From Planctomycetales bacterium 4484_123 (lineage in GTDB: Bacteria; Planctomycetota; Phycisphaerae; SM23-33), in contig MVCS01000114.1 in the NCBI GenBank assembly GCA_002049885.1, positions 1-5,763 on the forward strand: 5,763 nt of DNA, read 5' to 3'. Below are positions 1 through 5,538 of this stretch, piece by piece; within the stretch, counting starts at the first letter, position 1; each line of letters begins with the position of its first letter. The position numbers and the translations under genes were made by a program. The notes below the pieces were generated by a model. The model saw nothing but the letters and a program-made list of their open reading frames with translations, was not told the DNA's origin and did no database searches.

Positions 1-16
1 GGAGACGGGCTGGGCC

Positions 17-322
17 TCACAGCCTCTCCAGGGCCTCACGAAGCTGCCGGGCCGACAGACCGGCCACATGGAGCTGCTTTCTGGGCCCGCCCTGACCGGC
101 CACGACCCTTACCCGACGGGCAGGCACGCCCACGGCCCGGGCCAGCACGGCGGCGATGGCCTTGTTGGCCCTGCCCTTCTCAGGCGGGACGGAGACGGCC
201 ACCTTCAGGCAATCGCCCAGGACGCCGACAACGCGGTCGCGCGACGAGCCCGGCACGGCCTTGACGGCAATTACCACCCCGCCGGCGACATCACGAATGT
301 CGAGCTGCTCCACGTCTTCCAT
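17..322 (-). CDS. DUF167 / YggU (UPF0235) family protein
   Basis: This is a small cytosolic protein of the DUF167/YggU family. Structures exist for the family but its biochemical role is not settled. Numbered from the ATG at 322 the product has 101 residues, the usual family length. It shows the family pattern: a VKAVPGSSRDRV strand-loop near residues 20-31, the hallmark PPEKGRANKAI at about 46-56, and a GQGGPRKQLHV segment at 76-86. The frame stays open upstream to a GTG at 367, which would add 15 Pro/Gly-rich residues. Neither start has a clear Shine-Dalgarno; the ATG is preferred on family length and on where homology begins. It lies about 100 nt behind the intended leuD stop on the same strand with no terminator between, so it probably shares the leuD transcript. 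Family assignment is firm; the exact start is not. Confidence 0.85.
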   Translation of the reverse strand: MEDVEQLDIRDVAGGVVIAVKAVPGSSRDRVVGVLGDCLKVAVSVPPEKGRANKAIAAVLARAVGVPARRVRVVAGQGGPRKQLHVAGLSARQLREALERL

Positions 323-374
323 CGCCCTGTCGCCCGGCCCCGGCCCTTCCGCGCCAAGTTCCCGCACGCCGTAA

Positions 375-998
375 TCAAGCCGTAAGCAACCTGTGAAATC
401 TGTGAAATCTGTGTAATCTGTGGACTACAGCATGCCCTGCCGTCGGGCATACTCGAAGATGCCGCCAGCGGCGATGATGGCCCCCACGTCGCCCAGGACG
501 GCACAGGTGATGCTCTCGCCGGTGCGGGCGACCGTCAGCGTGGCCGATTCCACGTCGATCGTGACCTCGTCGCCCGTGACGATTCTGTCGATGAGTCGTT
601 CGGTCGATGAGTCGTTCGGGGGTCTCGAAGGGCACGAGGTATCCGCCGTTGATGCTGTTGCGGTAGAAGATGCGGGCATAGGACTGGGCGACCACGGCCT
701 TGACCCCGGCTGTGGCCAGGGCCAGCGGGGCGTGCTCGCGAGATGAGCCACAGCCGAAGTTCTTCCCCGCCACCACCACGGCATATTCGCTGCGGAAGGC
801 TCCTGGGGCCACGAAGGGGATGTTTCCCTCCGGCAGCCCGGAACTGGCCGGCGGCAGGCCCGAGAGGGCGTACTGGCCGAAGTACTTGCGTTCCTCGGGG
901 ATGGCCGGGTTATACGAGAGGTACTCGGCGGGGATGATCTGGTCGGTGTCAACGTTGTCGCCAACGACGAACGCCTTGCCGCGAATGACCTTTTCCAT
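375..998 (-). CDS. leuD: 3-isopropylmalate dehydratase small subunit, frameshifted
   Basis: LeuD pairs with LeuC, the iron-sulfur subunit, to isomerise 2-isopropylmalate to 3-isopropylmalate in leucine biosynthesis. Residues 1-133 are a clear LeuD: GDNVDTDQI at 13-21, the substrate-loop signature GKNFGCGSSREH at 78-89, and YARIFYRNSINGG at 107-119. The mid-region resembles the plant/Chlamydia-type subunit. After residue 133 the frame is lost at a 16-bp tandem duplication (587-618), and 74 unrelated residues run to a stop at 375. Removing one copy restores a normal C-terminus (GDEVTIDV, then GGIFEYARRQGML) ending at a TAG at 425-427, 185 residues in all. The ATG at 996-998 follows an AGAGGA Shine-Dalgarno about 8 nt upstream. 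No leuC is visible here. As read, the product should lack much of its swivelling domain and is probably inactive. Family call is near certain; whether the break is biological is open. Confidence 0.9.
   Translation of the reverse strand: MEKVIRGKAFVVGDNVDTDQIIPAEYLSYNPAIPEERKYFGQYALSGLPPASSGLPEGNIPFVAPGAFRSEYAVVVAGKNFGCGSSREHAPLALATAGVKAVVAQSYARIFYRNSINGGYLVPFETPERLIDRTTHRQNRHGRRGHDRRGIGHADGRPHRREHHLCRPGRRGGHHRRWRHLRVCPTAGHAVVHRLHRFHRFHRLLTA
391..423. repeat. 9-bp tandem repeat, about 3.7 copies
   Basis: The unit ctgtgaaat occurs twice perfectly (391-399, 400-408), then once as ctgtgtaat (409-417), then as a partial ctgtgg (418-423). It sits between the intended leuD stop at 425 and the DUF167 gene. 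Because leuD is frameshifted, the displaced frame reads through the repeat and yields a His/Arg/Phe/Leu-rich tail (HRLHRFHRFHR), which is a by-product. From memory, similar CACAGATTTCACAGATT arrays recur between genes in many environmental bacterial genomes, but I cannot verify this here. Confidence 0.8.
587..618. repeat. Perfect 16-bp tandem duplication inside leuD
   Basis: gtcgatgagtcgttcg occurs at 587-602 and again directly adjacent at 603-618; a 17th base (619) also matches. Sixteen is not a multiple of three, so the second copy shifts leuD by one base. With a single copy the coding strand reads continuously from PERLIDR into IVTGDEV. It looks like a recent slippage event or an assembly/sequencing duplication. 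Confidence 0.95.
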
Positions 999-1060
999 TC
1001 AAGGGGTCCTCTGTCGCCGCCGGACCACCGGCGGCGGGGAGATCAACGGCCAATCGTGTC

Positions 1061-1089
1061 ATTCTAACGCCGCCTGCGGTGGGCCGCAA
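1061..1089 (-). promoter_or_regulatory. Candidate sigma70-type promoter of leuD
   Basis: On the minus strand a TTGCGG -35 (1089-1084) is followed by a 17-bp spacer and a TAGAAT -10 (1066-1061), which matches 5 of 6 consensus bases. Transcription would start near 1054, giving a leader of about 55 nt before the leuD ATG. The -35 keeps only the TTG core. The call rests on the -10, the spacing and the position. Confidence 0.45.
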
Positions 1090-1181
1090 ACGGTCCGCCC
1101 GGGCCGCTAGAGCCGGTCCGACGCGGGCACTTGCCACCACCGAATCGACGGGCGACTCCGGCGCGGGGGAGGCAAAAAAGA

Positions 1182-1280
1182 GGGCGATACCCAGGCGGAG
1201 GGAGACCTGAGAATCGCCCCTACTAGCCGCAACCCAAACGTAGGCGGAGGGAGACCTACGTTCCTTCGTGGGTGCAGCGG
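1182..1280. repeat. Pair of REP-like hairpins with identical loops
   Basis: Two palindromes share the 16-mer aggcggagggagacct (1193-1208, 1242-1257), each with the same 10-nt loop cggagggaga. The first has stem gggcgat/atcgccc (1182-1188, 1213-1219), a 3x3 internal loop, then cagg/cctg. The second has a perfect 8-bp stem aacgtagg/cctacgtt (1237-1244, 1255-1262), with outer pairing accca/tgggt (1232-1236, 1269-1273) and ccgc/gcgg (1227-1230, 1277-1280). The flanking stems differ but complement themselves, a sign that structure matters more than sequence. There is no T-run, so these are not simple terminators. They resemble repetitive extragenic palindromes; no REP-associated transposase is visible here. 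Confidence 0.65.
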
Positions 1281-1411
1281 ACATTACTCAGCTTATTCGG
1301 TTGCTTCCACTTCATTATACGTACCAAGAGCCCTGGCGGTTCAATCGCCCGGGCCCTGTGGCCGGACTAGAACTCAGGCAGTTTATTCGGCGAAGCAGTG
1401 AGAAAAACTTG
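1281..1411. other. Intergenic stretch between terminator and REP-like hairpins
   Basis: No credible gene was found. The stretch holds a 12-bp near-exact direct repeat, cag[c/t]ttattcgg, at 1289-1300 and 1379-1390, exactly 90 bp apart. It also holds a hairpin at 1330-1354 (gccc-t-ggcg, loop gttcaat, cgcc-c-gggc) and an isolated consensus TATAAT on the minus strand at 1319-1314. That TATAAT has no good -35 at 16-18 bp; TTGAAC lies at 19 bp. If it works, it would give leuD a second start and put the two REP-like hairpins in a leader of about 300 nt. Confidence 0.4.
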
Positions 1412-1449
1412 AAAAAAACTGGACGGCCCGGCGCTGCGGCGTGCCGTCC
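1412..1449 (-). terminator. Intrinsic terminator of the nrdJ transcript
   Basis: On the minus strand a perfect 7-bp G+C-rich stem, GGACGGC/GCCGTCC (1449-1443 with 1427-1421), is followed by AG and seven T's (1418-1412). A second run of five T's lies just beyond (1407-1403). The 15-nt loop can form a small inner CGC/GCG stem. This is a textbook rho-independent terminator, about 410 nt beyond the nrdJ stop. It separates nrdJ from the leuD unit. Confidence 0.85.
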
Positions 1450-1856
1450 ACGTGCTGTCGTGACAGTGACCGCCCGCCCCGGGCCGGGGTGCGGGCACCT
1501 TCGGTTCGCCTTGGCTGGAAACATCCGGCAACGCCTCCCTAATTGCCGGCAGCGCAGATGTTCCGGCCAGTTCCCACCGACGGGCAGACCCAGCGGCCAC
1601 GGCGGCCACCAAGGCCATTCCACCACCGGCCCCTGCTGCCCGTCGCCGCCCCGTCCCATCCGTGGGCGGGGCGCTTTCCGGCGGCAGGCGCTCCGCCGCG
1701 CCTGCCGGCACTCACTGCCGCCAGCCCGACCGAGTGGGTTGTCCCGTTCCATGCAGCCGTGGCACACCCGCCCGGGCCGACGGATCCCAGCCCTACAGCC
1801 AAGCTCCCGCGAACTCTTATGCAAATCCGCCAGGCCCCACAGCCTGCCTGGCCGGC
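1450..1856 (-). other. Structured region between nrdJ stop and its terminator
   Basis: About 400 nt without a credible protein gene; the open frames are Pro/Arg/Gly-rich composition artefacts. It holds a series of strong inverted repeats: 7-bp GCCAGGC/GCCTGGC just past the nrdJ stop (1829-1852); 5-bp cggca/tgccg (1706-1720); perfect 10-bp cggcaggcgc/gcgcctgccg (1682-1707); 7+4 bp with tccg loop (1647-1673); a long stem ctgg-aacatc-cggcaa/ttgccg-gatgtt-ccag (1515-1570); and 6-bp gcccgc/gcgggc (1472-1496). It could be a long structured 3' UTR, a separate small RNA ending at the terminator, or a decayed gene. I looked for RNase P RNA, tmRNA, 6S and SRP RNA signatures and saw none. Confidence 0.4.
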
Positions 1857-4800
1857 TCAGCTACAGCCCAACGTGGAGCCGCAGTTGAAACACTTGTAGC
1901 AGTTCCCGTTCCGGACCGTGATGGCCCCGCAGAAATCACAGGCGGGGGCATCGTCCTGGAAGTGGCTGAACTGCTGGTCGATACGGTCCAGCCCGCCCAC
2001 GCGGGCCTGGATCCGCCCCGGGCCAGCCGCCCGATGGGCCGGCTCCAGCCCCGCCGGGGGCCCAATCACCGTGTTTCGCGATTGGGACGCCCCCCCATCG
2101 CCATCGCCGCCATTGGCCTCCGGCCCGTCACCATTGCCATTGCCGCCGTCGGACCGAGAGGACGCCGGGGCGTAAAGGCCGGCGCCGGCGAGCGCCGCAT
2201 CCCTGGGCGCCGCCCTGCCGGCGCCGTCCGAGGTCTCCAGGCCGCGGCCCCCGCGGTCCGGAGCCTCTGTCCGGGAGGAGAAGTCGTCCGTGACCCCCTC
2301 CGGGGCATTCCTCGTGGCCGTCTGGCCAGCCGACGCGGGCCGCCAGGCCTCGCCGCCTCTGCCGTAACCGTCCAGGAACTGCATGCCCAGCCAACGAAAA
2401 ATGTAATCCACGATGCTCTTGGCAAAGGGGATGTCCGGGTTGGAGGTCATGCCGCTGGGCTCGAAGCGCTGGTGAGAGAACTTCCGCACCAGTGCCTCCA
2501 GTGGTACGCCATACTGGAGGCAGAGGCTGATGGCCGTGGCGAAGGCGTCCACCAGCCCCCCCACCGTGGAACCCTCCTTGGCCATCGTGACGAACAGCTC
2601 CCCGGGCTGGCCCTCGTCGTACAGGCCCACCGTCATGTAGCCCTCGTGCCCGAGGACCTCGAACTTGTGGGTGATGGAGCGCCGGGTCTGCGGCATCCGC
2701 CGCCGCCGGGGCACGGGCTTGGCCGGTGCGGCAGCCTCTTCGTCCCGTTCGGCCGCGGAGGTCGCGGTGACCTTCACCGGCTGGGCCACCTTGGAACCGT
2801 TGCGGTAGATGGCCACCGCCTTCAGACCCATCCGCCAGCCGTTCAGGAAGACGTCCTGTATCTCCTCCACCGTGGAGTCCTTGGGCATGTTGACCGTCTT
2901 GGAGATGGCGCCGGAGAGGAACGGCTGCACGGCCGCCATCATCCGCAGGTGACCCATGTAGTGGATGCACCGGGTACCGTTGGCCGGCTTGAAGGCACAG
3001 TCGAAGACGGCCAGATGCTCGTCGGCCAGCCCGGGCGCGCCCTCGATGGTGTCATTCTCCTCGATGTACTTGAGGATTTCGGCGATCTGGTCGCGGTCAT
3101 ACCCCAGCCGCTCCAGCGCCATCGAGACCGTCCGGTTGACCAGCTTGAACATGCCCCCGCCGGCCAGGTGCTTGTATTTCACCAGGGCGATGTCCGGCTC
3201 GACGCCGGTGGTGTCGCAGTCCATCATGAACCCGATGGTCCCGGTCGGAGCCAGCAGCGTCACCTGGGCGTTGCGGTAGCCGTACATCCTGCCGGCGGCG
3301 ATGGCCTCGTCCCATCCGGCCCTGGCCGCGGCCAGCAGCTCCGGCGGGCAGTGCTCGGGGTCGATGTCCTCCACCGCCTGCCGGTGCATCTGCATCACAT
3401 TCAGCATCGGTCGGCGGTTGCGGGGGAACTCCGCAAACGGCCCCAGCCGGCTGGCCAGCTCGGCGCTGGTGGCATAGGCCTCGGCAGTCATGATTGCCGT
3501 GATGGCCCCGGCCACCGCCCGCCCGGCGTCGCTGTCATAGGGCAACGCCAGGCTCATCAGCAGGGCGCCCAGGTTCGCGTAGCCCAGCCCCAACGGCCGG
3601 AAGTTATGGCTGTTCCGGCAGATCTTTTCGGTGGGGTAACTGACGTGGTCCACCAGGACTTCCTGGGCAATGATGAAGATTCGCACCGCCTGGCGCAGGG
3701 CCTTCAGGTCGATGCTGCCGTCCTGGCGGCGGAACCTCATCAGGTTCAGACTGGCCAGGTTGCACGCCGAGTCGTCCACGAACATGAACTCGCTGCACGG
3801 GTTGGAGGCGTTGATGGGACCGCTCTCGGGGCAGGTGTGCCAGCGATTGATGGTCGTGTGATACTGCAGGCCCGGGTCGCCGCAGAGGTGACAGCTCTCG
3901 GCGGCCAGGCGCAGCAGCTCCGCGGCGCGGTACTTCACCATGGGCTCGCCGGTGGTCACCGCGTACGTCTGCCAGTCCTTGTCCTCCACCACCGCGTTGA
4001 GGAACTCATCGGTCACCCGCACCGAGAGGTTGGAGTTTTGGAACATCACCGAGCCATAGGCCGTGCCGTTGAGCCCCGGGTCGTAACCGGCCTGGATCAG
4101 CGCCCGGGCCTTTTCCTCCTCCTTGGCCTTGCACTCGATGAACTCCCTGATGTCGGGGTGGTCGCAGCGAAGGGACTGCATCTTGGCCGCCCGGCGAGTC
4201 TTGCCGCCGGACTTGACCACCGCGGCGATCTGGTCGAAGACGCGCATGAAACTCAGCGGCCCGGAGGGCGTGCCGCCGCCGCTGAGGCGCTCCCGGCTGG
4301 AGCGCAGGGTGGAAAGGTCCGTGCCCGTCCCGGAGCCGTACTTGAACAACATGGCCTCGGAGGCGGCCAGGCGCATGATGTCCTCCATGGTGTCCTTGAC
4401 CGACTGGATGAAACAGGCCGAGCCCTGCGGATACTCGTAACCGCGCTCGGTCTTCACCGGGCGGTTGAGCTGCAGGTCCCAGTGCAGGTTGCCCGGCGAG
4501 CCGGGGACGCCCTTCTGGTGAAACAGCCCCACGTTGAACCACACCGGCGAGTTGAACGCGCCGCACTGGTTCAGGCACAGCCAGGTCAGTTCGGCACAGA
4601 AGCTCTCCGCGTCCTCGTCGCTGGCAAAGACGCCGTCCTGGCGGGCCCAGTCGGCGATGGTGCGGGTGACCCGGCCGATGAGCTCGCGCACGGAGGTCTC
4701 GCGCTCGGGCTTGCCCGCCTCCCCGTAGAAGTACTTGCTGACCACCACGTTGACGGCCAACTGCGACCAGTCGGCGGGTACCTCGACATCGTCCTGGTGG

Positions 4801-4985
4801 AAGATGACCTCGCCCCGGTCGTCCTTGATGACGGCGGTCCGCCTCTCCCAGGCGACCTGTTCGAACGGGTCCACGCCCTCGGGACAGAAATACCTCTCCA
4901 CGCGCAGCCCGTCCTGGCCCTGCCTCGGGGCGACCGAGCCGCCCACCTGACTTCCTTGATCCGGCGCGGAAAACTCAACCGCCAT
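1857..4985 (-). CDS. nrdJ: Adenosylcobalamin-dependent (class II) ribonucleotide reductase
   Basis: NrdJ reduces ribonucleotides to deoxyribonucleotides using a cobalamin-generated thiyl radical; it works with or without oxygen and needs no NrdB. The 1042-residue product has an N-terminal RNR domain without a recognisable ATP cone, then the barrel. The redox cysteines appear as C191 (GSACFIQSV) and C408 (DSACNLASLNL); the radical/catalytic set is N395-P-C397-S-E399. The APTGTIGFMMDCD loop lies at 579-591. A TSCPD domain (about 770-866) precedes a roughly 145-residue low-complexity linker, with a Gly/Asn/Asp-rich core at 946-965. The C-terminal Cys module (C1016, C1019, C1029, C1032, C1035, C1041) is typical for re-reducing the active site. 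The ATG follows AGGGAGAGG with 5 nt spacing. It appears monocistronic, between the promoter at 5186-5159 and the terminator at 1449-1412. No residue expected for catalysis is missing. Confidence 0.97.
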   Translation of the reverse strand: MAVEFSAPDQGSQVGGSVAPRQGQDGLRVERYFCPEGVDPFEQVAWERRTAVIKDDRGEVIFHQDDVEVPADWSQLAVNVVVSKYFYGEAGKPERETSVRELIGRVTRTIADWARQDGVFASDEDAESFCAELTWLCLNQCGAFNSPVWFNVGLFHQKGVPGSPGNLHWDLQLNRPVKTERGYEYPQGSACFIQSVKDTMEDIMRLAASEAMLFKYGSGTGTDLSTLRSSRERLSGGGTPSGPLSFMRVFDQIAAVVKSGGKTRRAAKMQSLRCDHPDIREFIECKAKEEEKARALIQAGYDPGLNGTAYGSVMFQNSNLSVRVTDEFLNAVVEDKDWQTYAVTTGEPMVKYRAAELLRLAAESCHLCGDPGLQYHTTINRWHTCPESGPINASNPCSEFMFVDDSACNLASLNLMRFRRQDGSIDLKALRQAVRIFIIAQEVLVDHVSYPTEKICRNSHNFRPLGLGYANLGALLMSLALPYDSDAGRAVAGAITAIMTAEAYATSAELASRLGPFAEFPRNRRPMLNVMQMHRQAVEDIDPEHCPPELLAAARAGWDEAIAAGRMYGYRNAQVTLLAPTGTIGFMMDCDTTGVEPDIALVKYKHLAGGGMFKLVNRTVSMALERLGYDRDQIAEILKYIEENDTIEGAPGLADEHLAVFDCAFKPANGTRCIHYMGHLRMMAAVQPFLSGAISKTVNMPKDSTVEEIQDVFLNGWRMGLKAVAIYRNGSKVAQPVKVTATSAAERDEEAAAPAKPVPRRRRMPQTRRSITHKFEVLGHEGYMTVGLYDEGQPGELFVTMAKEGSTVGGLVDAFATAISLCLQYGVPLEALVRKFSHQRFEPSGMTSNPDIPFAKSIVDYIFRWLGMQFLDGYGRGGEAWRPASAGQTATRNAPEGVTDDFSSRTEAPDRGGRGLETSDGAGRAAPRDAALAGAGLYAPASSRSDGGNGNGDGPEANGGDGDGGASQSRNTVIGPPAGLEPAHRAAGPGRIQARVGGLDRIDQQFSHFQDDAPACDFCGAITVRNGNCYKCFNCGSTLGCS

Positions 4986-5152
4986 CGAAACCTCTCCCTG
5001 TAGAACTGCTATAACGGGTATGAAAACGACGACCGTGCTTGCCCTTGGCCGAACTGACCAGCTCGCCGGGACCGCCTGGGCCCCGAAGGCTGCGCCTGGC
5101 GCCGGCCGATCCCGCTGCCATCGGCAGGAGCAGCCGCCTCCGCGGCCAGCAC
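4986..5152 (-). other. nrdJ 5' leader with alternative stems
   Basis: This is the predicted untranslated leader of about 167 nt. Two adjacent hairpins can form: ctgcc/ggcag (5115-5119, 5123-5127) and gccgc/gcggc (5133-5137, 5142-5146). They compete with a nested fold: gccgat/atcggc (5105-5110, 5120-5125) inside ggctgc/gcagcc (5088-5093, 5130-5135). I did not find the conserved B12 box of the cobalamin riboswitch that often precedes class II RNR genes. At this G+C content alternative stems arise easily, so a regulatory role is only a possibility. Confidence 0.35.
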
Positions 5153-5158
5153 CAATCT

Positions 5159-5186
5159 AGCATACCCAACATCTTGGGGCCGTCAA
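5159..5186 (-). promoter_or_regulatory. Probable sigma70-type promoter of nrdJ
   Basis: On the minus strand TTGACG (5186-5181) is followed by a 16-bp spacer and TATGCT (5164-5159), the best promoter match in the upstream region. The spacer contains a 14-bp inverted repeat, CCCAA-GATG-TTGGG (5178-5165), placed where a repressor would block RNA polymerase. An A7 tract lies upstream (5216-5210, near -60). The 8-mer atcttggg recurs at 5171-5178 and 5202-5209, 31 bp apart. No NrdR-type box was recognised. The start would be near 5152. Confidence 0.6.
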
Positions 5187-5311
5187 GAGCTTAGGGCCGA
5201 AATCTTGGGTTTTTTTCAAAGTCCACCACCCCAATGCCCTTGCGTCAAGCCGCCAGAGATACCAACAGGGACAAACAACCCTGACACCTACCTAACATCG
5301 GGGCCGTCAAG
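5181..5311 (-). repeat. Three CTTGACG heptamers spaced exactly 62 bp
   Basis: On the minus strand CTTGACG occurs at 5187-5181, 5249-5243 and 5311-5305. The outer two belong to a longer shared element: on the plus strand, aacatcttggggccgtcaag (5168-5187) and aacatcggggccgtcaag (5294-5311), differing by a 2-bp insertion. The middle copy shares only the heptamer. Only the copy nearest nrdJ has a good -10. Sixty-two base pairs is close to six helical turns, so the sites would face the same side. They may be regulator sites, duplicated promoter remnants, or partly coincidence. Confidence 0.5.
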
Positions 5312-5469
5312 TCATCGGACAACCTGCCCGGCCAGTGCTGCATGCCTGGCTGAGGCTGGGCGGTGGGAAAGGAAGGAGCGCACGGCATGGACGACACAAC
5401 AACTGTATGTATGTGAATATGCCTGGCTCACTCGCCGCTCCTGCCGCCCGCCGACCCGCCGTTGCGGCC

Positions 5470-5497
5470 TTGACCGTCGCGACCGCCGGGAGACAAT
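5470..5497 (+). promoter_or_regulatory. Candidate promoter of the glycoside-hydrolase-like gene
   Basis: TTGACC (5470-5475), a 16-bp spacer and GACAAT (5492-5497) match sigma70 consensus at 5 of 6 and 4 of 6 positions. The start would fall near 5504, about 35 nt before the GTG. The rest of 5312-5469 shows nothing firm beyond a repeated 10-mer, atgcctggct (5342-5351, 5419-5428). Confidence 0.35.
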
Positions 5498-5502
5498 ACC
5501 AC

Positions 5503-5520
5503 AAGCCAAGATGGCTTGGC
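5503..5520 (+). promoter_or_regulatory. Overlapping palindromes at the start of the mRNA leader
   Basis: gccaag-atgg-cttggc (5505-5520) is a perfect 6-bp inverted repeat. It overlaps a second one, aagcca-aga-tggctt (5503-5517). The site lies between the candidate -10 and the Shine-Dalgarno, near the predicted transcription start. That fits an operator or a 5' stabilising hairpin. Confidence 0.35.
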
Positions 5521-5526
5521 GATCGC

Positions 5527-5532
5527 AGGAGG
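5527..5532 (+). promoter_or_regulatory. Shine-Dalgarno that fixes a GTG start
   Basis: AGGAGG lies 6 nt upstream of the GTG at 5539-5541, an ideal spacing. No ATG or GTG further upstream in this frame competes, so this site decides the start of the plus-strand gene. Confidence 0.8.
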
Positions 5533-5538
5533 CCTCTG

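Noticed and set aside
949..1284. 111-codon minus-strand frame upstream of leuD
   Set aside because: It covers the two REP-like hairpins and the leuD promoter and overlaps the leuD start; no family resemblance.
1339..1345. tRNA-like T-loop (ggttcaatc)
   Set aside because: It is the loop of a local hairpin (1330-1354) with no acceptor, D-arm or anticodon arm around it.
1455..1466. LexA-like palindrome ctgtcgtgacag
   Set aside because: The spacing is CTGT-N4-ACAG rather than the CTGT-N8-ACAG of the best-known LexA sites, and it lies just upstream of the terminator rather than at a promoter.
1315..1824. Minus-strand 169-codon frame downstream of nrdJ
   Set aside because: It runs straight through the intrinsic terminator at 1449-1412 and has a compositionally biased Arg/Pro/Gly protein with no motif.
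1662..5003. A 1113-codon open frame on the plus strand opposite nrdJ
   Set aside because: It mirrors nrdJ and arises from G+C-rich third positions. Its protein is Leu/His/Gly-rich with no recognisable family, while the minus strand gives a complete NrdJ.
4975..5172. 65-codon minus-strand frame overlapping the nrdJ start
   Set aside because: Its ATG lies inside the predicted nrdJ promoter spacer, it has no Shine-Dalgarno, and the product is biased toward Arg/Gly/Ser.
5201..5216. Plus-strand terminator ending in the T7 run
   Set aside because: No stable stem directly precedes the T-run and no plus-strand gene lies upstream; it reads better as an A-tract upstream of the nrdJ promoter.
4986..5220. 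Adenosylcobalamin riboswitch upstream of nrdJ
   Set aside because: A GGTGC-like start is present, but the conserved B12 box (AGCCAGGAGACCTGCC type) and companion segments are not.
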